A DNA stretch of 64,000 nt, taken from assembly GCA_934148985.1 (NCBI GenBank), contig CAKPDO010000002.1:15686-79685 (forward strand), read 5' to 3'. The translations under genes were made by a program, and so were the position numbers. Shown one piece after another: positions 54,256 to 61,961 of this stretch. The stretch's first letter is position 1. Each line of letters opens with the position of its first letter. This DNA comes from an uncultured Clostridia bacterium (GTDB lineage: Bacteria; Bacillota; Clostridia; TANB77; CAG-508). The notes beneath the pieces were generated by a model. It did no database searches, was not told the origin of the DNA, and saw only the letters and a program-made list of their open reading frames with translations.

Positions 54256-54609
54256 ATGGAGGAAAAAACTCAAAAAAAAGTAGCCGTTAACAAAGGCTGG
54301 ACTCGGGGAATACAAGTGGATTTTGATAACAAAGATCAAGCGTTCTTAGTTACCAATATAAAAACAAATGTGACATCTGCTGTCCCGTATTTCTCACTCG
54401 CTTTGGACCCTGGTTTCTCAAAATTCGAGAGTTTTCTTGAGTATTTTAAGAAACTCAAAAGATCTGGTTCTAACATTGAGACTGTTTTTTCAGCCCAAGC
54501 AACTGAGATAATTGGTGACATTATAAAACATAACAAAAGAATGTTACCATATTATCAGGCAAAATCAGAAGTCACAGCCAAGAATTCAACAAAGGGAGAA
54601 TCATTATGA
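54256..54609 (+). CDS. Hypothetical protein, foreign-looking cassette gene 1
   Basis: 117 residues, soluble, basic N-terminus (MEEKTQKKVAVNKGWTRGIQV). No family recognised. Codon use is richer in C-ending codons (GTC, CTC, GCC, TCC) than the surrounding genes and it contains an in-frame CGG codon (54304-54306), the only intact one I found in the window. AGAGAGG SD. It ends in TGA overlapping the next ATG (ATGA), so both genes are one unit with its own promoter and terminator. Signs point to horizontal transfer. Confidence 0.75.
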   Translation: MEEKTQKKVAVNKGWTRGIQVDFDNKDQAFLVTNIKTNVTSAVPYFSLALDPGFSKFESFLEYFKKLKRSGSNIETVFSAQATEIIGDIIKHNKRMLPYYQAKSEVTAKNSTKGESL

Positions 54610-54848
54610 AAATTATGGTTGATTTTATAGGTGGTACTTTCGTAACCACCACCACTGCTTCTTCAGTAAAAACTATAGAAGACGATGCACAATTTATCAG
54701 TCTCTCCTTTAAGTACCCGGGAGATTTTGTACGTCACTTTAAGATTAATGCATGCGGCGAAGAAAAGAACGATGCTGAAGTCGTTTATACCGCTGCAGCA
54801 GCAAAGAGAGTATTTGAGTTGCTTGATTTTAACTGTGTCGACTCATGA
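54606..54848 (+). CDS. Hypothetical protein, foreign-looking cassette gene 2
   Basis: 80 residues (MKIMVDFIGGTFVTTTTASSVKTIEDD...). Soluble, with a probable beta-hairpin N-terminus and a helical C-terminus. Coupled to the previous gene by ATGA and ended by a GC-rich hairpin terminator. No family recognised. Small two-gene cassettes of this type can be anti-phage, toxin-antitoxin or phage-derived units, but nothing in the sequence decides between these. Confidence 0.72.
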   Translation: MKIMVDFIGGTFVTTTTASSVKTIEDDAQFISLSFKYPGDFVRHFKINACGEEKNDAEVVYTAAAAKRVFELLDFNCVDS

Positions 54849-54863
54849 TACCTTCATACCGCT

Positions 54864-54897
54864 AGAAGCCTTGGGCGTCTTTTCGCCCAAGGCTTCT
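54864..54897. terminator. GC-rich hairpin between convergent cassette and addA
   Basis: AGAAGCCTTGGGCG (54864-54877) and CGCCCAAGGCTTCT (54884-54897) form a perfect 14-bp stem with loop TCTTTT. The U-tract is short, but it separates the cassette from addA (stop at 54900), so it may serve both strands. Confidence 0.8.
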
Positions 54898-54899
54898 CT

Positions 54900-57800
54900 C
54901 TATTCAACCAAAATTTTTCTTGAAAGGCTCGTAGAATAAATCCAAACCATATCCACTTTTCTATTCAATCCATTTTCCAAAGCATCTTTATAAAGCATCA
55001 ACTGTGGCCTATGTCTATTTATAAGCGTACTTTCCGCCTCATCTGGACTGATTTTTTTAACATCAAAGAAATCAGTTTTATAATCCAAAAGAACCAATTT
55101 ATCATCTTTAGTAATATAATACAAATCAATGATACCCTGAGTTAAAATATTTTCCTCCAAATCTGTTTGAATTATATCTTTAGCTGGAACATTAATATAA
55201 AAAGCCTCTTCTTTGTGGTATTCTTTTGCACTTTCAAGTTCTTCCCAAATATCAGACCTTGTAAAATTAAATATATCCCAAGGATTTATAGCATCCCTTT
55301 CCACCAAAGTTATTATTTGCCTTTTTACTAAATCATCAATCAAATTCTTTACATCATCTAAACTATAAGCTCTATGAAAGTCCAAATTTTTCATGCATAA
55401 ATGTACCAAAGTTCCTTTTCTAGCTGGTGTGATTTTTTCTTCTTCAGTTCCCACTAAAAATTTAGGTTTAGGAAAAGTAATTTCTAAATTCTCATTTGCT
55501 TCTTGATTTTCCTCACTTTTTTCAAAAGAATCTACAGTTATATTTTTATGAACAATGTTTGTAACAGACTCTTTTGTAGGAATATCTCTAAGTTTCCTAT
55601 ATTTATATTCAAACTCAAGTTGTTTTTTTAGTTTTAAAATATCTTCATGTTTTACATCTTTTGAACATTCTTCTAAAACTTCAAAAATATTGATATTACT
55701 TAATTCTTCAGTTTTTTCTTTTTTTAATACATCTTTTCTATTTAAAATATTTAGCTTAAAAATATCTTTTGAACTTTCAAAATTATACATATAAACAAGT
55801 AAAATCCAATCAATATATTTTTTGTATTTCTTTACCAAAATAGAATTTATTTTTCCATTTTCCTTTTTGTAAATATCGACTAATTCTTGCATTTTCTCTT
55901 TATCTTTATTAAAATCTTTTTTTATCGCTGTTACATAAATTTTTTCTTTTGCTCTTGTTAAAGCAACATACAATATACGCATCTCTTCTGATAAATTTTC
56001 CTCTAAAAGTTTTTCTCTTAAAGCCAATTTTGAAATCGTATCATATTTTATTTGTCTATCGTAATCAATATATTTTACGCCTATTCCTATTTTTTGATGT
56101 AATAAAATATCATTATTCAAGTCCATCATATTAAATCCAGAACCTGCTGATGATAAAAATACTACAGGAAATTCTAGTCCTTTACTTTTGTGAATACTCA
56201 TTATTCTAACTACATCTTCATTTTCACCAATGAGTTTAGCTGCTCCTAAATCTCCGCTTCCTAGTTTTATTCTTTCTATAAAATTTATAAAATTAAATAA
56301 ACCTTTAAATGACGCACTTTCATATTGCTTTGCTCTTTCAAAAAGCATTTTTAAATTTGCTATTCTCAAAGCACCATTTGGCATTAATGCTACATAATTC
56401 AAAAATCCAGTTTCCTCATAAATTGTCCAAATAAGCTCATCTAGTTCCATATATCCATTTTTTTCTCTAAAATCTTCTATCATATTTAAAAATGAATCTA
56501 TTTTTGTTTTAAGTTCTTCACCCACAGAAAGCCTTGATTTTAATAATGTAGTATAAAAATCATCATTTTGGTCACACAATCTAATTTCTAGTAATTCATC
56601 TTCTGTAAACATTCCCAAGCTTGATAACATTACATGTACAAGTGAAATATCCTGATATGGATTATCTATAATTTTTAATAAATCCATAATTACCTGTATT
56701 TCATATGACCCTAGATATTCTTGTGAAGTATCTGAATATACATTTATGTTTAAATTCGTTAATTCCTTTTCAAATATATTTGCTTTATTTTTTGTTGAAC
56801 GTAAAAGTATCACAATATCTCTAAAAGAAATATCTCTAAATATTCCTTTTTTGTTATCATATACTTGGAATTTACTATCTATTAAATTTTTTATTTTTTG
56901 CGCAACAAATTTAGCTTCTAATTCTATATCTTCAATTTTTTCAGTTTCTTCTACTTCTTCATCAGCTAAATTTTCTTCAGTTTCTTCTTCAATTTTGTTA
57001 GAATTTTCTTCTTCTGTTACATCTAAAATATCTATTTCAGAAATCAACTCTTCTTTACTTTCAGCATAACTTGCTCCCAGATTTAAATATTCTTCTTCTG
57101 TATAATCAATTTCACCTAGCTTCTCTCCCATGATATTTTGAAATATCAAATTTGTAAAATCAAGCACATTTTTTCTACTTCTAAAGTTCTTAAAAAGCTT
57201 TATTTTTAAACCTTTTTCATTTGCTTCATTTTCACTATATCCTCCATATTTACTTAAAAATAAATCAGGCATTGCTTGTCTAAATTTATAAATACTTTGT
57301 TTAACATCTCCAACCATAAAAATATTTTTTCCATTTGATATTGATGTTAAAATATATTCTTGTACTAGGTTACTATCTTGATATTCGTCTATTGCAATTT
57401 CTATAAATTTTTCTTGATATTTCTTTGCAATTTCAGATGGTGCAACTTTTCCGTCTTCATCTTTGACTAAAATTTTAAGTGCTAAATGCTCAACATCACT
57501 AAAATCTACAATATTTCTGTCTTTTTTACTTTTTGAAAATTCCATATCAAAATCTATTATTAATTTTTCAAGTTTTGCTAAAATTTCATACATTTCCATT
57601 AAATCTTCATTTGCCATCTCAGAATTGGCTGTAAAAATTTTACTCTTCTTTTTCTTAAACACCTTTATCACTTTATCTCTTATTGCTTTTGCATTATCTT
57701 TTTCAATATTTGTTATTTTTTTTGATACTGGCCATTTTAAAAAGTCTACTTTATTTATTAAACTATATGCCTTATCCCAATTTTCTAAATTTTCATATAC

Positions 57801-58586
57801 CATTTCTAATTGTGCAATATCAGAATTTAAAACTTTTTCATATTGTACAAGTTCACTTTCAACAGATAATCTTTTTTCCTCTGCTCTTAGTTTTTTTATG
57901 CAATCTTCCATTTCTTCTTTCATATTCTGAAGTAAGATTTTTCCCCATTCTGTACACGAAAAATCTTGTTTCATATCTTTTATGTTAAACTTTTCTATTT
58001 GCTCATTTAGCCACTTTAATGGAAATGGATTTGATTCTATATAAGTATAAATTTTTAATACTGTATCTTTTAAAGGCGTATCATCTCTATATGATGTATA
58101 AGTTTTTATTAGCTTCTCAAAATCTTTGTCATGGTTTTCATACTTTTCTTCAAACAGCTTTTCCAATATTTCTTGTTTTAACAAATCAATTTCAGCTGTA
58201 TCTGCTATCCTAAAATTTGGTGATATTGCAATTTCAAAAAAGTTGTTTTTTATTACATCTAAGCAAAATGAATCTATTGTACAAATACTTGCTTTATTTA
58301 ATAGTGTTATTTGCCTTTGTAAATGTTTTATTGTTTCTTCATCATTATCTTCTTCTTCATCAATTATTTTATAAATTGCTTTTAAAATTCTTTCTCGCAT
58401 CTCTGATGCTGCTGCATTTGTAAATGTTACAACTAAAAGCCTATCTATATCAATTTTATCTTTTATAATTTTATTTATTATTCTTTCTACTAATACTGCT
58501 GTTTTTCCACTTCCTGCTGCTGCCGCAACTAAAATGTTACTTTCTTTTTTGTAAATTGCTTGTGCCTGCTCATTTGTCCAATTCAT
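54900..58586 (-). CDS. addA: ATP-dependent helicase/nuclease subunit A
   Basis: 1228 residues. UvrD/Rep-type helicase: Walker A VAAAAGSGKTAVLVERII near the N-terminus, IDEYQDSNLVQEYI, FMVGDVKQSIYKFRQAMPD, SIHKSKGLEFPVVFL and LYVALTRAKEKIYVT. C-terminal RecB-type nuclease with DYKTDFFD and QLMLYK. AddAB processes double-strand breaks for recombination, the Gram-positive counterpart of RecBCD. SD AAGGAGAG precedes ATG 58586. addB is not in the window, though it usually sits directly upstream; the gene is full length. Confidence 0.95.
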   Translation of the reverse strand: MNWTNEQAQAIYKKESNILVAAAAGSGKTAVLVERIINKIIKDKIDIDRLLVVTFTNAAASEMRERILKAIYKIIDEEEDNDEETIKHLQRQITLLNKASICTIDSFCLDVIKNNFFEIAISPNFRIADTAEIDLLKQEILEKLFEEKYENHDKDFEKLIKTYTSYRDDTPLKDTVLKIYTYIESNPFPLKWLNEQIEKFNIKDMKQDFSCTEWGKILLQNMKEEMEDCIKKLRAEEKRLSVESELVQYEKVLNSDIAQLEMVYENLENWDKAYSLINKVDFLKWPVSKKITNIEKDNAKAIRDKVIKVFKKKKSKIFTANSEMANEDLMEMYEILAKLEKLIIDFDMEFSKSKKDRNIVDFSDVEHLALKILVKDEDGKVAPSEIAKKYQEKFIEIAIDEYQDSNLVQEYILTSISNGKNIFMVGDVKQSIYKFRQAMPDLFLSKYGGYSENEANEKGLKIKLFKNFRSRKNVLDFTNLIFQNIMGEKLGEIDYTEEEYLNLGASYAESKEELISEIDILDVTEEENSNKIEEETEENLADEEVEETEKIEDIELEAKFVAQKIKNLIDSKFQVYDNKKGIFRDISFRDIVILLRSTKNKANIFEKELTNLNINVYSDTSQEYLGSYEIQVIMDLLKIIDNPYQDISLVHVMLSSLGMFTEDELLEIRLCDQNDDFYTTLLKSRLSVGEELKTKIDSFLNMIEDFREKNGYMELDELIWTIYEETGFLNYVALMPNGALRIANLKMLFERAKQYESASFKGLFNFINFIERIKLGSGDLGAAKLIGENEDVVRIMSIHKSKGLEFPVVFLSSAGSGFNMMDLNNDILLHQKIGIGVKYIDYDRQIKYDTISKLALREKLLEENLSEEMRILYVALTRAKEKIYVTAIKKDFNKDKEKMQELVDIYKKENGKINSILVKKYKKYIDWILLVYMYNFESSKDIFKLNILNRKDVLKKEKTEELSNINIFEVLEECSKDVKHEDILKLKKQLEFEYKYRKLRDIPTKESVTNIVHKNITVDSFEKSEENQEANENLEITFPKPKFLVGTEEEKITPARKGTLVHLCMKNLDFHRAYSLDDVKNLIDDLVKRQIITLVERDAINPWDIFNFTRSDIWEELESAKEYHKEEAFYINVPAKDIIQTDLEENILTQGIIDLYYITKDDKLVLLDYKTDFFDVKKISPDEAESTLINRHRPQLMLYKDALENGLNRKVDMVWIYSTSLSRKILVE

Positions 58587-58620
58587 TTACTCTCTCCTTT
58601 ACGCAAATTTTTGGCTGGAA

Positions 58621-58695
58621 CCATTGGGACCGGTTCTTTTTGGTCCTCTTTGTTCTTTTGGGACCGGTTCTTTCACGAACATGCTTTTTGGTCCT
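58621..58695. repeat. Two direct copies of the GGACCGG repeat, copy E
   Basis: TTGGGACCGGTTCTTTTTGG (58625-58644) and TTGGGACCGGTTCTTT (58658-58673), each followed at a distance by GGTCC. Direct rather than inverted orientation, unlike copies B and C. Upstream of addA. Confidence 0.8.
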
Positions 58696-58697
58696 TT

Positions 58698-58853
58698 TTA
58701 TAGTTCTACTATCACGTCTACTCCCTCAAAGTAAATTTTCTTGTATTCCATTTCACTTATTTCTTTTGGAATGTCTTCTGTCTTTCCCTGGTATAATATT
58801 TGTTCATTTTGTTTTACTGTTATGTTTAATAGTCTTAATTCTTTTATTTTCAT
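58698..58853 (-). CDS. Small hypothetical protein, 51 aa
   Basis: Reads MKIKELRLLNITVKQNEQIL and ends in YFEGVDVIVEL with TAA at 58698. AAAGGA lies upstream of ATG 58853. No membrane segment; strand-helix pattern. It lies upstream of addA, separated by the GGACCGG repeat. No family recognised; its clean start, SD and coding-like composition support a real gene. Confidence 0.6.
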   Translation of the reverse strand: MKIKELRLLNITVKQNEQILYQGKTEDIPKEISEMEYKKIYFEGVDVIVEL

Positions 58854-59001
58854 TTTTTATCTAGTTCCTTTCCTGTCTATGCTAATCTTCGTTTCTTTGT
58901 GAAGTATAAATCTTTTCGAAAATTTTTATCTTTAATTGCATTTTTATTATATAGTTGTCAGTTTATTTTGTAAAGTTTTTTAAAAGAATTTTTCTAATAA
59001 A

Positions 59002-59036
59002 AAACAGCCCAATTAGCAAATAATCTGCTAATTGAG
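59002..59036 (-). terminator. Hairpin terminator after the recombinase remnant
   Basis: CAATTAGCA / TGCTAATTG arms (extended by a few outer pairs) with a short loop, followed on the minus strand by TGTTTTTTATT. Confidence 0.8.
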
Positions 59037-59052
59037 CACTTAATTTTATATA

Positions 59053-59721
59053 TTATATTACATCATATTGTTTTAATATTAGTTCTATATCTGTTCCCTC
59101 TATTTTTTTCAAAAGCTCTTTTACTGCCATTCTTTGTGGCAAGTTCATGTCCATATCTGTTGCTTTTTTGCCATCTCTTAATTTTACAGTTGCATTTAGT
59201 AAGTCCCTTATATCATACACACTACCCCATACTTCTGATACACCTCTATCTACATTTAATAGTGTATAAAACGCTTCCATTGCAGTACGTATAGAGTATT
59301 CTGTTGTAAATATTGTATCTCTATCTATAATTGCATCATGGGTATCTTTTACAATAATCCATTCTTCTTGTGGTACTAATACTCTTTTATGTATTTTATA
59401 ACTTATTAACTTTCCTTTGTTTTGAACTAAATCTCCACAATACATTTGATTTCGTAATATATCTCTAATTGTTGTTGAGCACCAAGAATATGTAACTTTA
59501 TCAGTATTATTCTTAAATGGTATTCTCATTTTTAAGTCTATTGCTCTATGTCCTGTTGGATTTAATATTCCTAATTCATTTAATCTCTTTGATATTGCCG
59601 TTCTTCCATATCCATTCAAAGTAAGTTCATATATCATTCTAACAACTTTTGCTGCATCTTCATCAATAATTAAATGGTATATATCATTTGGATCTTTGAT
59701 ATATCCATATTGAACTATTTT
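59053..59721 (-). pseudogene. C-terminal remnant of a large serine recombinase
   Basis: The minus strand encodes the recombinase domain of a large serine recombinase: KIVQYGYIKDPNDIYHLIID, DEDAAKVVRMIYELTLNGYGRTAISKRLNELGI, then VTYSWCSTTIRDILRNQMYCGDLVQNKGK. The N-terminal catalytic domain (Ser nucleophile) and the start are missing; a TAA at 59724-59722 precedes the first recognisable codon. It ends at a normal stop with its terminator. A leftover of an integrated mobile element. Confidence 0.88.
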
Positions 59722-59800
59722 TTAAATTCTCTCAATTTATTGAGAGGTTTTAGTACATAAGTTTGGTAAAATTATTCTAGTTTAGAAAGGTCGTGAAACT

Positions 59801-60063
59801 ATGGAATTTTCAGATGTTGTCGCTTTGAAAATAAAAGAATTAATGCAAGAAAAAATATTTCTACTTATGGACTTGATAGTCTAACTGGAGTATATAGTTC
59901 AACAATTACTTTATTCCTGAATAGAAAAACAAAAACAATTAGACTTGAAAATTTATTATATATATGCGAGGCTATAGGAACTAATTTATCAAAATTCTTT
60001 GCTGATGAAAGATTTAATGAAGCTGAAGCTCAAAATTGGTTAAAAAGAAATAAAGAAAAGTAA
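59801..60063 (+). pseudogene. XRE-like regulator with a one-base deletion in an A-run
   Basis: Starts MEFSDVVALKIKELMQEK and, after a missing A in the six-A run near 59850, continues STYGLDSLTGVYSSTITLFLNRKT...LYICEAIGTNLSKFFAD, a Cro/C1-type helix-turn-helix, to TAA 60061. The length is 263 bases, one short of a multiple of three. AAAGG SD. Either a pseudogene or a slippage-dependent gene. Adjacent to the recombinase remnant, as is common in integrated elements. Confidence 0.78.
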
Positions 60064-60091
60064 TAAAAATTTAATTCTATTACTTTTCTTT
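60052..60091. terminator. Hairpin terminator overlapping the end of the XRE gene
   Basis: AAAGAAAAGTAATA and TATTACTTTTCTTT are perfect 14-base arms with a 12-base loop, then TTATTTTTTA. Confidence 0.82.
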
Positions 60092-60139
60092 TATTTTTTA
60101 TCAAAATTGTTCTTTATAATCTAAATACAAAATTGTAAT

Positions 60140-60385
60140 TTAGCGAATAGTATGTGCTGTAATTATCGTATAACTATATGAGTTAATAGTTATCTTTATA
60201 TTATCTATTTCACAATACCAATTCTTACCTTGCTTATAGATATTACAATTCTTGTCTAAAACTTTATTTTTACAATGTTCAACTACATCATTTGTATCTA
60301 TTTTAAGATTTTTCTTAATTCTATCAATACCCATTTCAGTAGTATGAACTTTATCTATATTTGATAACAATACTTCTTTATCCAT
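60140..60385 (-). CDS. DUF3781 family protein
   Basis: 81 residues: LSNIDKVHTTEMGIDRIKKNL, DVVEHCKNKVLD and GKNWYCEIDNIKITINSYSYTIITAHTI, the full DUF3781 pattern. Function unknown; often near small metabolic genes in Clostridia. AAGGAG SD before ATG 60385. Confidence 0.88.
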   Translation of the reverse strand: MDKEVLLSNIDKVHTTEMGIDRIKKNLKIDTNDVVEHCKNKVLDKNCNIYKQGKNWYCEIDNIKITINSYSYTIITAHTIR

Positions 60386-60430
60386 ATACTATCAACTCCT
60401 TAAATTGTAATTTGTCTCTCAAATGTTTTA

Positions 60431-61267
60431 TTATAGTGTTTTAATCCAATTTTCAATATCTTGTTCTTTTGTAACAAGTTTATCGCTATAACTTTCAAAT
60501 ACAATGTTCATACCTTTGCAAATTTCTGAATTTGGACATAAAGTTCTAATTTCTTTAAATGTCTTTCCAAGCCATCCTGCATTAGTTGTATTTTCCCCTG
60601 GTACTTCTATCGCTAAATGACTAAACCACTTATCTTTTTTAGCACCATGCCAATGTTTTACATTTGCAGAAATTGTTACAACATCTCCTACTTTTAGGCT
60701 TTGAGTTTTTTTTTCTTCTTCTTGATACCAACCTTCTCCTTCAACACATATCAAAATTTGTCCTCCATTTTTGCTTGCTTTATGAATATGCCAATTGTTT
60801 CTACATTTAGGCTCAAATGTAACATTTGCAATAAATATATTATCTGTTTTTGCTAATGGTTTTAAGTATGAATTTCCAATAAAATATTGTGCAAAATTAA
60901 CATTAGGTTCTCCCATTCCAAATATCCCACCATGAATTTCAACTATTTTACTATTTTCATAAACTTCTTGAATTAAAGGAAATGCACTCCATGCTTTCGC
61001 CCATCCACTATAAAAAGCAATTTGTGTAACTATCTCTATTGCTTCTTCTTTTGTTACTCCATGTTTCTTTCCTAATTCAAAATGTGATTTTAATTGTGGA
61101 AATAAACCTTGTGCCATTAAAGCTGATATTGTTATCATACTTCTATCTCTTAAAGATAATTTATCTTCTCTACTCCACACTTCTCAAAATAATATATCAT
61201 CATTTAATTCTGCAAATTTTGGAGCTAATTCTCCTAATTTTTCTCTACCTGCTGTTTGTTTTACCAT
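60431..61267 (-). pseudogene. Carboxymuconolactone decarboxylase-cupin fusion with an in-frame TGA
   Basis: From ATG 61267 (GGAGG upstream) it reads MVKQTAGREKLGELAPKF, then AELNDDILF, then TGA at 61186-61184, then EVWSREDKLSLRDRSMITISAL and the rest of the CMD domain. The cupin follows, with metal-binding WHIHKASKNGGQILICVEGEG and KHWHGA. The expected codon at the TGA is GGA (Gly; LFGEVWSRE). One G-to-T change explains it. TGA is a regular stop elsewhere in this window (15734, 18438, 42265). A GTG at 61180 could restart translation but would lose the N-terminal 29 residues. Such CMD-cupins stand next to flavodoxin and MerR genes, as here. Confidence 0.82.
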
Positions 61268-61351
61268 AACTAATACCTCCTTTTACAAACTTAATTTACT
61301 TACCCAATTATAAGCTACTAAAATTTTACTCATTATTTTCATACTCCTTCT

Positions 61352-61565
61352 TTATTTAATATTCAAATCTTGTATCCATGTAGATACTTCTGACTTTGTT
61401 GATGAAGAAGATTTTTCTTTTGGTACAATTTCAATTAAATTTCCATTTGTTTCCTCTGCAATATATTCTGCGATATTTTGGGTAGTTCCTGTTGCTGAAA
61501 AATAAGTTACTAAAATGTTATTATTAGAATTTGTTGTTATATTTTGATTATTCTTTTTATTATTA
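61352..61565 (-). pseudogene. Flavodoxin remnant
   Basis: Reads NNNILVTYFSATGTTQNIAEYIAEETNGNLIEIVPKE, the FMN phosphate-binding start of a flavodoxin, then jumps to KSSSSTKSEVSTWIQDLNIK, its C-terminal end. About 100 internal residues are missing and no start codon or signal sequence is visible before it. A decayed flavodoxin-like redox protein formerly co-transcribed with the MerR and CMD-cupin genes. Confidence 0.75.
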
Positions 61566-61946
61566 TATTGTTTCAGTAAAGTCTTTTCTCTTTCCTAAAA
61601 TGATTTCATCATATAGCTCTAATTTATAATCTAATCTTTCAATAGTTGCATTTATACTTTCTTGCTTTTCTTTTAGTTTCTCTCTTTGCTCCTCTAATAG
61701 TTTTTTTCTTGCCTTTACAGTAGTTTTTCCTTGTCTAAATAAATTAACATATTCTAATAAAATTTCAATTTCCATTCCTGCATTTCTCATACATTTAATA
61801 AATTCTATCCAGCTGCAAGATTCTTCATCAAAATCTCTAATTCCATTTTTCGTTCTAGGTATTGTAGGAATTAAACCTATTCTTTCATAATATCTTATTG
61901 TATCTGCTGTTAAATCATATTTTTTACTAACTTCTGCTATTGTCAT
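61563..61946 (-). CDS. MerR family transcriptional regulator
   Basis: 127 residues. N-terminal helix-turn-helix TIAEVSKKYDLTADTIRYYERIGLIPTIPRT, then SWIEFIKCMRNAGMEIEILLEYV and a coiled-coil (REKLKEKQESINATIERLDYKLELYDEII). No cysteine pair for metal sensing, so likely the AdhR/NmlR-like subgroup that senses electrophiles or redox change. SD AAAGGAAG before ATG 61946. Its operator is probably the palindrome upstream of the DXS-like gene. Confidence 0.92.
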   Translation of the reverse strand: MTIAEVSKKYDLTADTIRYYERIGLIPTIPRTKNGIRDFDEESCSWIEFIKCMRNAGMEIEILLEYVNLFRQGKTTVKARKKLLEEQREKLKEKQESINATIERLDYKLELYDEIILGKRKDFTETI

Positions 61947-61961
61947 TATTTTTTACTTCCT

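Noticed and set aside
59840..59860. XRE frameshift as a further CGG-type site
   Set aside because: It is a loss of one A in a homopolymer, without CGG, in a decaying element; a different kind of event.
61184..61186. TGA reassigned to glycine (as in code 25)
   Set aside because: TGA ends several intact genes with normal family length here (VanZ, methyltransferase, Y-polymerase, both cassette genes), so it is a stop codon.
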